Source: an uncultured Maribacter sp. (lineage in GTDB: Bacteria > Bacteroidota > Bacteroidia > Flavobacteriales > Flavobacteriaceae). From it: a stretch of DNA of 64,000 bases. The notes under the pieces are model-generated. The model had not been told where the DNA came from. It searched no databases and saw only the letters and a program-made list of their open reading frames with translations. A program made the translations under genes and the position numbers. How positions within the stretch are numbered: the stretch's first letter is position 1; each line of letters starts with the position of its first letter. The DNA is taken from contig CANNFY010000001.1 in NCBI GenBank assembly GCA_947504045.1, positions 1,302,001 through 1,366,000 of the forward strand, given 5' to 3'. Positions 52,424 to 61,059 of the stretch are shown piece after piece.

Positions 52424-52492
52424 GTTACTCTCTTTTTTTTATTTCTAAAAACAGGTTTAAACAACAGTATACCAGCTTTTTATGGCGGGTAT

Positions 52493-53963
52493 ACTGTGAA
52501 TTATCCTATAAAGATAAGAACTGAAAGCAATTCACAACCTGTCGGTGATGACCCCTACAACTTAGAAGACTGTGAATTATCCTATAAAGATAAGAACTGA
52601 AAGCAATTCACAACTGTATATTTTCTTCTTGGTTATTTAATTTAACTGTGAATTATCCTATAAAGATAAGAACTGAAAGCAATTCACAACTCAAATACGT
52701 ATTGTAACGTATAAAAGCTTACTGTGAATTATCCTATAAAGATAAGAACTGAAAGCAATTCACAACCTATAGAATTATTATAATAAGCAACACCATACTG
52801 TGAATTATCCTATAAAGATAAGAACTGAAAGCAATTCACAACAAAGATTGCTTTTATTGCATCATAACGGGCACTGTGAATTATCCTATAAAGATAAGAA
52901 CTGAAAGCAATTCACAACTAACTGTCATGTCCATAGCATCAAAATCTAACTGTGAATTATCCTATAAAGATAAGAACTGAAAGCAATTCACAACTACGAT
53001 GTGGAAAAAGCTACAAGAGATTTACTGTGAATTATCCTATAAAGATAAGAACTGAAAGCAATTCACAACTATCAAGCGGTTTAGATTTGTTAGGTTTTGA
53101 CTGTGAATTATCCTATAAAGATAAGAACTGAAAGCAATTCACAACGGTAGATGATAAAGAAGTAGTTAATTGGTTACTGTGAATTATCCTATAAAGATAA
53201 GAACTGAAAGCAATTCACAACCTACCGAAGGATTACCTCCTGTATATCTTGACTGTGAATTATCCTATAAAGATAAGAACTGAAAGCAATTCACAACTTA
53301 TTTGCGGAATGACACTATTTCTTGTATACTGTGAATTATCCTATAAAGATAAGAACTGAAAGCAATTCACAACGTGTTTTTTATCTTTTTTAGAGGTATT
53401 TCAACTGTGAATTATCCTATAAAGATAAGAACTGAAAGCAATTCACAACTCTGCGGGCTTAAATGAATTAGGAGCGACTACTGTGAATTATCCTATAAAG
53501 ATAAGAACTGAAAGCAATTCACAACTCACGAGAAAGGTTTAACACAAGAAGAATACTGTGAATTATCCTATAAAGATAAGAACTGAAAGCAATTCACAAC
53601 CGTTATATATTTCTTTTGCCGCTTTTACAACTGTGAATTATCCTATAAAGATAAGAACTGAAAGCAATTCACAACTCAAAGAAATGGAAACAGTTGGGAA
53701 TAATAACTGTGAATTATCCTATAAAGATAAGAACTGAAAGCAATTCACAACTCGTTTGAGACGTTTTAATTTCGCATAACCACTGTGAATTATCCTATAA
53801 AGATAAGAACTGAAAGCAATTCACAACTTCGTTTAGTTCGTCTTGTGTTTTGCTTACACTGTGAATTATCCTATAAAGATAAGAACTGAAAGCAATTCAC
53901 AACTATAGAATATTCTTTCTTTGACATTGAATGACTGTGAATTATCCTATAAAGATAAGAACT
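52493..53963 (-). CRISPR. Type II-C CRISPR array, 19 full repeats plus one truncated repeat, 19 spacers
   Basis: The repeat is 46 bases (first copy 52493-52538; plus-strand start ACTGTGAATTATCC, end GCAATTCACAAC) and spacers are 30 bases, except spacers 7, 14 and 15, which are 29. All full copies look identical by eye. The last copy (53934-53963) keeps only the first 30 bases. The tracrRNA anti-repeat pairs only with the minus-strand repeat (GTTGTGAATTGCTTTCAGT...), so crRNAs read leftward toward cas2. In that orientation each repeat has TTG at positions 2-4 and TATCTTTA at 23-30, spaced 18 bases: a promoter-like sequence in every unit. Spacer targets are unknown. Confidence 0.97.
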
Positions 53964-54023
53964 AAACAAGCATAGATAACAAAAAATGTAGGTATAAAAC
54001 CATGCAGTTGTTAAAATAAATAA

Positions 54024-54046
54024 AAACCTGCTATAGTAACAGGCTT
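54024..54046 (-). terminator. Intrinsic terminator after the DoxX-like gene
   Basis: On the minus strand CCUGUUA pairs with UAGCAGG (7 bp, loop CUA) and is followed by a run of U residues, about 35 bases past the stop codon. It also separates this gene from the CRISPR array, which is read in the same direction. Confidence 0.75.
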
Positions 54047-54079
54047 TTGTAGGTAATCTAAAAAGTATAACATTTTTAA

Positions 54080-54496
54080 TTATGCTACTTTTATATAAGA
54101 TTTTGGTTCCTCATTCTCTTTAGTTTTAGGGTTTTCTTTATGGTATTTTAGCTTTTTATTTTGAATATAAGTAACCCATACTAGTACTAAACAGACAACT
54201 GCTGGGGCACCGTTACCATCTTTTGCTAGTAAGTGGGCAATAACGCCAAATAAAAAATTTAAAAAAAAGCCTGCATAAGCCCATTCTAAAAGCCATTTTC
54301 CTTTATTTAATAGTATAATGGCCAAACCTAATAATTGTGCAATGCCAATTACAAATATTAAATAACTTGGGTATCCTAATTGTTGAAATTTAAGAACTAT
54401 TGCATCATAATTAATAAAAGAATTTGCTACAGCATAAAGAATAGCAATAGAAAATAAGATAAGCGCAATACGATAATATGTTTTTGTAGTATTCAT
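54080..54496 (-). CDS. DoxX-like membrane protein
   Basis: A 138-residue inner-membrane protein with four predicted helices (IALILFSIAILYAVANSFI, YLIFVIGIAQLLGLAIILL, WLLEWAYAGFFLNFLFGVIA, APAVVCLVLVWVTYI) and a charged C-terminal tail. The four-helix layout with GIAQLLGLAIIL resembles DoxX/DUF-type quinol-related proteins. Role unknown. It lies next to msrA on the same strand (104-base gap), and a long hairpin immediately precedes its start codon. Confidence 0.65.
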   Translation of the reverse strand: MNTTKTYYRIALILFSIAILYAVANSFINYDAIVLKFQQLGYPSYLIFVIGIAQLLGLAIILLNKGKWLLEWAYAGFFLNFLFGVIAHLLAKDGNGAPAVVCLVLVWVTYIQNKKLKYHKENPKTKENEEPKSYIKVA

Positions 54497-54499
54497 AGT

Positions 54500-54546
54500 A
54501 ATGGGGTTTTAGATTGTATTTCTAAGATATACTCTAAAACCCCATT
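54500..54546. repeat. 14-bp perfect hairpin directly upstream of the DoxX-like gene
   Basis: AATGGGGTTTTAGA (54500-54513) is the exact reverse complement of TCTAAAACCCCATT (54533-54546), with a 19-base loop. Read on the plus strand it runs into TTTTTATTT, like a terminator. On the minus strand it ends 3 bases before the DoxX-like start codon and could sequester it. Confidence 0.7.
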
Positions 54547-54600
54547 TTTATTTGTAAGATAGACCAGTAGCAGCTTACTAAAGACCAGTAACACAAAGGT

Positions 54601-55140
54601 TTATTTTAATTTGCTAGCATGCATTTTTCTTAATTTAGCAAGCTTAGGAGTAATTACTGCACTACAATAACTTTGTGTAGTGTTGTTGCTGTAATAATCT
54701 TGGTGATAGTCTTCTGCTTCGTAAAAAATAGATAATGGGCTAATTTCTGTAACAATAGGATCTTCGTAATACGGTGCAACTTCTTTACTAACTTCTTTAG
54801 CAATGTTCTCTTGTATAGCATCATGATAATAAATTACAGAGCGGTATTGTGTGCCAACGTCTCCTCCTTGTCTATTTAAGGTAGTAGGGTCGTGGCTTGT
54901 CATAAAAATTAGTAACACATCTTTATAAGAAATTATAGAAGAATCAAAAGTAAGTTGTATAACTTCGGCGTGGCCAGTAAGCCCAGAGCATACCTCTCTA
55001 TAAGTAGGTTTTCCGGGGGCAGTGCCTCCACTATAACCAGATACTATTTTTTGTATTCCTTTTATTTGATTAAAAACAGCTTCTACACACCAAAAGCAGC
55101 CGCCACCAATGGTAGCAATTTGTATATTAGAATTACTCAT
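54601..55140 (-). CDS. msrA: Peptide-methionine (S)-S-oxide reductase
   Basis: Repairs the S-epimer of methionine sulfoxide. A 179-residue protein with the catalytic C15 in TIGGGCFWCVEAVFNQI and the family segments VSGYSGG, YREVCSGLTGHAEVI and SHDPTTLNRQGGDVGTQYRSVIYY. No signal peptide, hence cytoplasmic. Its start overlaps msrB by 8 bases, so both reductases are made together. Confidence 0.96.
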   Translation of the reverse strand: MSNSNIQIATIGGGCFWCVEAVFNQIKGIQKIVSGYSGGTAPGKPTYREVCSGLTGHAEVIQLTFDSSIISYKDVLLIFMTSHDPTTLNRQGGDVGTQYRSVIYYHDAIQENIAKEVSKEVAPYYEDPIVTEISPLSIFYEAEDYHQDYYSNNTTQSYCSAVITPKLAKLRKMHASKLK

Positions 55141-55591
55141 TTGTTGTTTCTTTGTTTAATAGTAAAGATTCGGAGTTTACACAATAGCGTAAACCACTTG
55201 GTTCTGGCCCATCAGGAAAAACGTGTCCTAGGTGAGAGTCGCAAGTATTACACATAACTTCAACCCTAATCATACCGTAAGTAGTGTCTTTCTCATACTT
55301 AATAGCATTTTCTTTTACAGGTTGTGTAAAACTTGGCCAACCTGTGCCAGATTCAAATTTAATGGTAGAGTTAAATAAAGAGGTATTGCAGCAAACACAA
55401 TTGTATTTACCAGCTTCATGTGCACTACAAAGTGCACCAGAATGTGGAGCCTCGGTTCCTTTTTGTCTGGTAACTCTATATTGCTCTGGTGTTAGTATTT
55501 TTTTCCATTCAGCTTCGGTTTTTTCTACTCTTTTATCTGGGGTAGGATTGCCTTTAACGCTAAAGTTAATTATGTCTTTCCAAGTTAGCAT
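55133..55591 (-). CDS. msrB: Peptide-methionine (R)-S-oxide reductase
   Basis: Repairs the R-epimer of methionine sulfoxide. Counting from the ATG at 55591 there are 152 residues: zinc ligands C65-x2-C68 (YNCVCCN) and C114-x2-C117 (VMCNTCDSHLGHVF), FESGTGWPSF, and the catalytic C137 in LRYCVNSESLLL. I prefer 55591 to the ATG at 55684 because an AAAGGAA purine stretch precedes it and the extra 31 residues are basic/aromatic and lie where the promoter is expected. It overlaps msrA by 8 bases. Confidence 0.94.
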   Translation of the reverse strand: MLTWKDIINFSVKGNPTPDKRVEKTEAEWKKILTPEQYRVTRQKGTEAPHSGALCSAHEAGKYNCVCCNTSLFNSTIKFESGTGWPSFTQPVKENAIKYEKDTTYGMIRVEVMCNTCDSHLGHVFPDGPEPSGLRYCVNSESLLLNKETTNE

Positions 55592-55694
55592 GGTATTTTT
55601 CCTTTCTATTTTATTATATACAAAGTATAGGTATAGTCTTAATTTTATAGTAAACCTTACTTTTTTAATAGGCTTATAAACCACTAAATTAAGT

Positions 55695-55702
55695 TAAATT
55701 TG
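55695..55702 (+). promoter_or_regulatory. -7 box of the nuclease gene
   Basis: TAAATTTG, a full TAnnTTTG match, only 4 bases before the nuclease ATG at 55707. TTA is found 18 bases upstream instead of TTG. If used, transcription would begin at or inside the start codon. Confidence 0.4.
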
Positions 55703-55706
55703 AATT

Positions 55707-56519
55707 ATGAGAAAAAGCTATTCTAATAAAACAATGTATTCTGTTTTAATGCTTATTTGTGTAGTAGGTTTTTGGTTATTTGAAAATTTTTATACTCCAG
55801 ATACGTATTCCGACACTACTTCTAGTGGGTTAAAAAAAGAAGTTGCTTCTTATTTAATGCCAAGTTCTACTACAGGAAGTATTGTGGAGCATTCTTATTA
55901 TTCTTTATCGTATAACGAGGCATATGAGCAGGCAGAATGGGTAGCCTATAAATTAGATAAAGAAGATTTAACCTATGAGGATAGAAAAAGGCCTTATTTT
56001 ATAGAAGATCCAAGGGTAAAAACTAAATCTGCCGACTGGCGAAATTATAAAGGTTCTGGTTATGATCGTGGCCATTTATGCCCTGCTGGGGATCGTAGAT
56101 TTTCTAAACAGGCGTATGACGAAACTTTTTATACCAGTAATATTAGTCCACAAAATCGTGAATTTAATGCTGGTATTTGGAATAAATTAGAAATGAAAAC
56201 CCGCTATTGGGCAAAAAAGTACGGAAGTGTATTTGTAATAACTGGTGGAGTTTTAGAAAAAGGTTTAATAGAAATAGGAGAGGAAGATGTTGCTGTACCT
56301 AATTATTTTTATAAAATTATAGCTAAAGGGAGTAAAGATAATATTAGCGCAATTGCTTTTTTAATGGAGAATAAAGAGAAAAATACTTCTTTAAAAACAT
56401 TTTTAGTGCCTATAGATGTTATTGAAAAACGTACTGGCATAGATTTTTTTAAAGAACTTTCTAAAGAAAACCAAGATAAAATAGAAAGTACGGTATCTAC
56501 TAACGGGTGGAAATTTTAA
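55707..56519 (+). CDS. Membrane-anchored DNA/RNA non-specific endonuclease (NUC1 family)
   Basis: A 270-residue beta-beta-alpha-metal nuclease. One N-terminal helix (MYSVLMLICVVGFWLFENF) either anchors it or acts as an uncleaved signal. The catalytic motif is D120-R-G-H123 in GYDRGHLCPAGDRRF, followed by the Mg-binding asparagine region YTSNISPQNREFNAGIWNKLE. It probably degrades extracellular or periplasmic nucleic acids. It converges on rodA, overlapping its end by 4 bases, and diverges from msrB. Confidence 0.9.
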   Translation: MRKSYSNKTMYSVLMLICVVGFWLFENFYTPDTYSDTTSSGLKKEVASYLMPSSTTGSIVEHSYYSLSYNEAYEQAEWVAYKLDKEDLTYEDRKRPYFIEDPRVKTKSADWRNYKGSGYDRGHLCPAGDRRFSKQAYDETFYTSNISPQNREFNAGIWNKLEMKTRYWAKKYGSVFVITGGVLEKGLIEIGEEDVAVPNYFYKIIAKGSKDNISAIAFLMENKEKNTSLKTFLVPIDVIEKRTGIDFFKELSKENQDKIESTVSTNGWKF

Positions 56520-57805
56520 ATACTTTCTTTTAATCTATTTGCATCTAAGCGCAAAAAAATAAAAAGTAATATGGTGAAAAATAATAATCCGGAGCCACCA
56601 TAACTCATAAATGGTAGCGGAATACCAACTGTTGGCAATATACCTATTACCATACCTACATTAATTAAAAAGTGTACAAAAAGAATAGATACTACACCAT
56701 AGCCATACATTCTAGAAAACGGATTTTTTTGCCGTTCTGCCAAGTGTATTAGTCTTAAAAAAAGAAATGTAAATGTAAGTACAACCAAAGAGGTTCCTAA
56801 AAAACCCCATTCTTCTCCAATGGTACTAAAAATATAATCGGAGTGTTGTTCAGGAACAAAGTCTCCTTTAGTACGAGTACCTTCTAAAAACCCTTTTCCA
56901 ATTAGTCCGCCAGACTCAATTGCTTTTTCGGATTGGTAGGTGTTATATCCAATAGTTTTTCTAATTTGTTCTAATTTTTTTGGGTCTTTTTCTAACCGTA
57001 ACCAAAGTCCAAAACGGTCTCTATGCCTTTGTTCAAAAATGGAATTGTAAACAAAATTTACAGAAAGAGAGAATAGAATAATACTTACTAAAACTACTGC
57101 AAAAGGAATAATGGGAACTTTAAATGACTTTTTTTTAATTAAAAAGAACAAAACAGTCAGGAAGATAATAGACGCAATTAGCCATAAGGTTCCAAACTTT
57201 AAAGTAGCAACAAATATTAGTATTGCTAAAAACAGTATGCCTAAATAATAGAGTGGTAATCCTTCTCTAAAAAGAACAAATATTAATGCAAAGAATACTA
57301 GCGCGCTTCCGGGGTCTGGTTGCGGAATAATTAGTATTGCAGGTATTGTTAATATTAATAGCGCATAAAATTGGTGTTTTTTACGCTTAATATCTGTTTG
57401 TATATCACTTAAATATTTAGCAAGTGCTAGTGCTGTAGCTACTTTTGCTAATTCGGAAGGTTGTAAGTTAAAAAAGCCTAGATCGTACCAAGATGTAGCA
57501 CCTGCAATGGTTTTTCCAAATGGGTAAAGCCCTAAAAGGATAATCATAGCAATTAAATAAAACAGACTAGAAAAACGTTCGTAAAAGTTAACTTCTATTG
57601 CAAGAACTAATAAAATTGCTAGTACACTAGCACCCGCAAAAAAAAGTTGCTTGCCATGCAAAGCGTTAAAATTAAATATTTGTGGTTCTGCTTCGGTAAC
57701 TGTACTAGAGTAAATATTTAGCCACCCGATTAGTACTAAAGTAAAATAGAATAATACACTTAACCAATCTATACGTTTTAGAACACTTTTACCAGACATA
57801 CTCAT
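56516..57805 (-). CDS. rodA: Rod-shape SEDS glycosyltransferase RodA
   Basis: Peptidoglycan polymerase of the SEDS family in the elongasome, working with PBP2. A 429-residue inner-membrane protein with ten or so helices. Signatures: ATSWYDLGFFNLQPSELAK (about 104-122), LIIPQPDPGSALVFFAL with the conserved PDxGSA, GGLIGKGFLEGTRTKGDFVPEQHSDYIFS-type extracytoplasmic loop, and GIPLPFMSYGGSGLLFFTI near the C-terminus. It overlaps the PBP2 gene by 17 bases. Confidence 0.95.
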   Translation of the reverse strand: MSMSGKSVLKRIDWLSVLFYFTLVLIGWLNIYSSTVTEAEPQIFNFNALHGKQLFFAGASVLAILLVLAIEVNFYERFSSLFYLIAMIILLGLYPFGKTIAGATSWYDLGFFNLQPSELAKVATALALAKYLSDIQTDIKRKKHQFYALLILTIPAILIIPQPDPGSALVFFALIFVLFREGLPLYYLGILFLAILIFVATLKFGTLWLIASIIFLTVLFFLIKKKSFKVPIIPFAVVLVSIILFSLSVNFVYNSIFEQRHRDRFGLWLRLEKDPKKLEQIRKTIGYNTYQSEKAIESGGLIGKGFLEGTRTKGDFVPEQHSDYIFSTIGEEWGFLGTSLVVLTFTFLFLRLIHLAERQKNPFSRMYGYGVVSILFVHFLINVGMVIGILPTVGIPLPFMSYGGSGLLFFTILLFIFLRLDANRLKESI

Positions 57806-59657
57806 TAATCTTAAACTCTTCTCCGCTATACGGTTTTGCGTATTCGTGTTCTAAAGTTTTTTCTAGCATTCTTTTTTCTAGGTCTTTTCTAGTTACAGTG
57901 CCTTTAACATATTTTTCTATCATTAAAGATGCTATATGTCCTGCATATCTAGAACCATAATACCCATTTTCTATATAAACTGCAATTGCAATTTTGGGGT
58001 TATTAACAGGGGCAAAAGCAACAAATACAGAGTGGTCTGTAAGTTGTTTTCTAACACCATTTATTTTGGTGAAGTTTTCTGCAGTTCCTGTTTTTCCAGC
58101 AATTTCAATACCTGGTATTTGCACCCATTTTGCGGTACCTTTTCGGTATACATCTGCCATACCTTGTATTACGGGTTCAAAATGTTTACGATCTATTGTG
58201 GTATGTTTAGGTTCTGTATACTTTGGGTTAGAAATTGCTTCTCCTTCAATTTTCTTTAAAATATGTGGAGTGTAGTAATGTCCTCTGTTGGCAATAGCAG
58301 CCGTCATATTTGCTAATTGTATAGGAGTGGCTAATATTTCTCCTTGTCCAATAGAATTAGATATAATGTACGAAGAGCTCCATCTATTATCACCATACCA
58401 TTTATCGTAATATTCTTTGCTGGGAATTCTTCCTTTTTGGCCATACGGCAAATCGTATCCTAAGTAATTTCCTAAGCCAAAACTTTTCATGTGTTTTTCC
58501 CAAACATCCATACCTTCATCTGTAGTCTCATACTTTTCATATATTTTTCGGAATGTTCCGGCAAAATATGCGTTACAAGATTTATAGATTCCTGAGTTTA
58601 CATTTCGTAAACCACCACCACAGTGGCACCCTTTTTTAGATCGTCCTACATAAAAACCGTTATAACAACGTATGGTTGTGTTTTCTTCAATAACACCTTC
58701 TTGTAGTGCAATAAGAGCATTTAGGGTTTTAAATGGTGAACCAGGTGGTTGTTGTGCTAATATAGATCTATCCCAAGTTGGGTTTGCAATAGTATCGTTA
58801 TATAGCTTGGTGTAGTTTTTAGAGCGTTGTCTTCCTACCAATAGAGCGGGGTCGTAGGTTGGGCCAGATATCATAGATAATATTTCGCCAGAAGATGGTT
58901 CTAAAGCAACTATACCGCCACGTTTACCAACCATTAATTGTTCTCCATATTCTTGAAGAACTTTGTCTATTGTTAAGCTAATTTGTTTTCCTTGTTCCGG
59001 AACCGTGTCTAATGTGCCATTTTTATATGGTCCTATATCTCTATTAAAGCGATCTTTTTGTATGTGTTGTACTCCTTTACGGCCTCTTAAAATTTCTTCG
59101 TATTGTTTTTCTACTCCAGTACGCCCAGTTAACTCTCCTTGTACATAGTATTTGTTTTTTGCTAGATCTCTTTCGTTAACTTCACTAATATACCCTAAAA
59201 CGTTTGCAGCACTTTTGGTATCATAGTATCTAAGAGAACGTTTTTGAATATAAAAACCTTTATATTTTCGCATTTTTTCTTGTAGCCTACCATAATCTTC
59301 TTTGGAGAGTTGGTGCACTAAAACGGAAGGTAATCTAGGAGAGTATACTCTTGCTTTTTTAAGTTGTTTTACAAACTTTTCTTTGTCTAAATTTAATAAG
59401 TTACAAAACTCTAGAGTGTCTAATGGTTTTACTTCTCTAGGAATAACCATTACATCGTAGGCAGGATCATTACCTACTAATAATTTTCCATTACGATCAT
59501 AAATATAACCGCGTTCAGGATAGTCATATATTTTTTTTATTGCAGGGTCATCTGTTAATTGGTCTGGCGAAAAGCTAAATATTTGTAAATAAGATAGCCT
59601 ACCTAAAAAGGTAATGCCTATAAGTACAACTAAAGAGGATAATAATATTCTTTTCAT
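57789..59657 (-). CDS. mrdA: Penicillin-binding protein 2 (elongation transpeptidase)
   Basis: Class B PBP that cross-links peptidoglycan during elongation. A 622-residue protein with one N-terminal anchor helix (ILLSSLVVLIGITFLGRL), the PBP dimerisation domain (about 45-210, PERGYIYDRNGKLLVGND), and a transpeptidase domain with the acylated Ser in PPGSPFKTLNAL (SxxK), IYKSCNAYFAG (SxN) and EIAGKTGTAENF (KTG). It overlaps rodA by 17 bases and mreD by 4. All catalytic motifs are present. Confidence 0.95.
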   Translation of the reverse strand: MKRILLSSLVVLIGITFLGRLSYLQIFSFSPDQLTDDPAIKKIYDYPERGYIYDRNGKLLVGNDPAYDVMVIPREVKPLDTLEFCNLLNLDKEKFVKQLKKARVYSPRLPSVLVHQLSKEDYGRLQEKMRKYKGFYIQKRSLRYYDTKSAANVLGYISEVNERDLAKNKYYVQGELTGRTGVEKQYEEILRGRKGVQHIQKDRFNRDIGPYKNGTLDTVPEQGKQISLTIDKVLQEYGEQLMVGKRGGIVALEPSSGEILSMISGPTYDPALLVGRQRSKNYTKLYNDTIANPTWDRSILAQQPPGSPFKTLNALIALQEGVIEENTTIRCYNGFYVGRSKKGCHCGGGLRNVNSGIYKSCNAYFAGTFRKIYEKYETTDEGMDVWEKHMKSFGLGNYLGYDLPYGQKGRIPSKEYYDKWYGDNRWSSSYIISNSIGQGEILATPIQLANMTAAIANRGHYYTPHILKKIEGEAISNPKYTEPKHTTIDRKHFEPVIQGMADVYRKGTAKWVQIPGIEIAGKTGTAENFTKINGVRKQLTDHSVFVAFAPVNNPKIAIAVYIENGYYGSRYAGHIASLMIEKYVKGTVTRKDLEKRMLEKTLEHEYAKPYSGEEFKINEYVW

Positions 59658-60163
59658 TCTTTTTTAACGCTAAACAGAGTGCTAAATAGTAAGCAAAGTA
59701 TTAAAGTAGCTAAGCCAATTGCTAGTACTTTTTTTACTATTAAAATAATATTAACAAAGCTAAAAATTTCTAGAGTAAAAAACACTAGATGGTGCACTAC
59801 TATTAATAACGCTAAAAAGGTGATTTGTTGTACTTTAGTTGTGTTACCAAGTCTAAAACTTTGAAACTCTAAGTTTACCCCAAAAACAAAATTCATTATT
59901 ACGGGCCTTAAATAGGCTATTGTTACTGTAGATGCTGCATTTATGGCCATGGTGTCCGAAAAAAAATCTATACACAAACCAAGTAAAAAGCTTAAACCAA
60001 TAAATGCTGCTCTGTTTTCTTTAATAGGATACCAGTATAAAAATAAAATGTATACCATTGGGTTTATAAAACCAAAAAAGTTAAGTCTATTAAACACCAA
60101 AACTTGCACTAAAATAAGTAGTGTAAAACGTAAAATTTGGACAAAAAAATTAGTATTGATCAT
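59654..60163 (-). CDS. mreD: Rod-shape-determining protein MreD
   Basis: A 169-residue membrane protein with five or six helices (FTLLILVQVLVFNRLNFFGF, AAFIGLSFLLGLCIDFFSD). GLCIDFFSDTMAINAA corresponds to the conserved G-x2-x-D-x3 region of MreD. It is part of the elongasome with MreB and MreC. It overlaps mreC by 14 bases and mrdA by 4, confirming one operon. Confidence 0.88.
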   Translation of the reverse strand: MINTNFFVQILRFTLLILVQVLVFNRLNFFGFINPMVYILFLYWYPIKENRAAFIGLSFLLGLCIDFFSDTMAINAASTVTIAYLRPVIMNFVFGVNLEFQSFRLGNTTKVQQITFLALLIVVHHLVFFTLEIFSFVNIILIVKKVLAIGLATLILCLLFSTLFSVKKE

Positions 60164-60974
60164 TGGAAATGGTCTCTTGTTCTAATTTTAATATTTCTTT
60201 TCTGTTGGGATTGTTTATTATATATACGTTTTTAATGTTTGTCATGTCATTAAAAAGAGAAACATCTATATAATAAAAACTTTTAGAGTCGTCTAAAGCA
60301 AACTTTTTTATGGTTCCGATTGGAATATTTTCTGGAAAAATACTACTCATAGCTCCTGTTACAATAGTATCGCCTATGGTAAGAGGTACTAGTTTAGGAA
60401 TATCTATTAACTGTACGGTATTATAATTTTTTGTGTTCCAGATTAAAGAGCCAAAGTGGTTGGTGTTTTTAATTTTAGCATTAATATTAGAGTGTGCATT
60501 TAAAACACTTTGTACCGATGCGTAATTAGAAGATGTATTTTCTACAATTCCTAAAATACCTTTGTCGGTTATAACACCCATATCCTGTTTTATACTATCT
60601 TTTTTACCTTTATTTATGGTTATATAATTACGCTGATCAGCATAACTATTTTTTATTACTTGCCCTGTTATTACAGTGTATTTTGTTTTTGAAGAATCTA
60701 TACGTACAGTGTCTTTTATTTTTGCATTAAATAGTATTTGACGTAAACGTTTATTGTCTTCGGTTAGCTTCTTGTTTTCAGTTTTTAAATCAAAATAAGA
60801 AGTAATGTTAAAAGAGGTTTGAAAAATACCACCAGTTACCCAATTAGCAGAATTAAAAAATTTAGATTGATGAAAAGAATGTGATTGAATAGTAAAACCC
60901 AACGAGATAATCATCAAAAAGATATAAAGCAAAAATGTTTTATACCGTATTATAAAATTTAATATCTGCTGCAT
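60150..60974 (-). CDS. mreC: Rod-shape-determining protein MreC
   Basis: Bitopic membrane protein linking the cytoplasmic MreB filament to periplasmic wall enzymes. 274 residues: one N-terminal helix (TFLLYIFLMIISLGFTI), a short coiled coil (about 58-80, DLKTENKKLTEDNKRLRQIL), then the MreC double beta-barrel with GQVIKNSYADQRNYITINKG, GIVENTSSNYASVQSVL and PKLVPLTIGDTIVTGAMSSI. It lies between mreB (85-base gap) and mreD (14-base overlap). Confidence 0.93.
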   Translation of the reverse strand: MQQILNFIIRYKTFLLYIFLMIISLGFTIQSHSFHQSKFFNSANWVTGGIFQTSFNITSYFDLKTENKKLTEDNKRLRQILFNAKIKDTVRIDSSKTKYTVITGQVIKNSYADQRNYITINKGKKDSIKQDMGVITDKGILGIVENTSSNYASVQSVLNAHSNINAKIKNTNHFGSLIWNTKNYNTVQLIDIPKLVPLTIGDTIVTGAMSSIFPENIPIGTIKKFALDDSKSFYYIDVSLFNDMTNIKNVYIINNPNRKEILKLEQETISNDQY

Positions 60975-61059
60975 TCAGTTAAAGATTAAGGTACTACCAT
61001 AAAGGTATGTTTCAATTTGGGGGAATTGATAACAAAAACAAAATATTATGCTTTTAAAG

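Noticed and set aside
52493-53963. Plus-strand (cas-codirectional) crRNA transcription
   Set aside because: The tracrRNA anti-repeat is complementary only to the minus-strand repeat transcript, and the promoter-like motif in repeats exists only in that orientation.
55592-55684. 31-residue extension of MsrB
   Set aside because: The internal ATG has an AAAGGAA purine stretch before it and gives normal length; the extension is AT-rich leader DNA.
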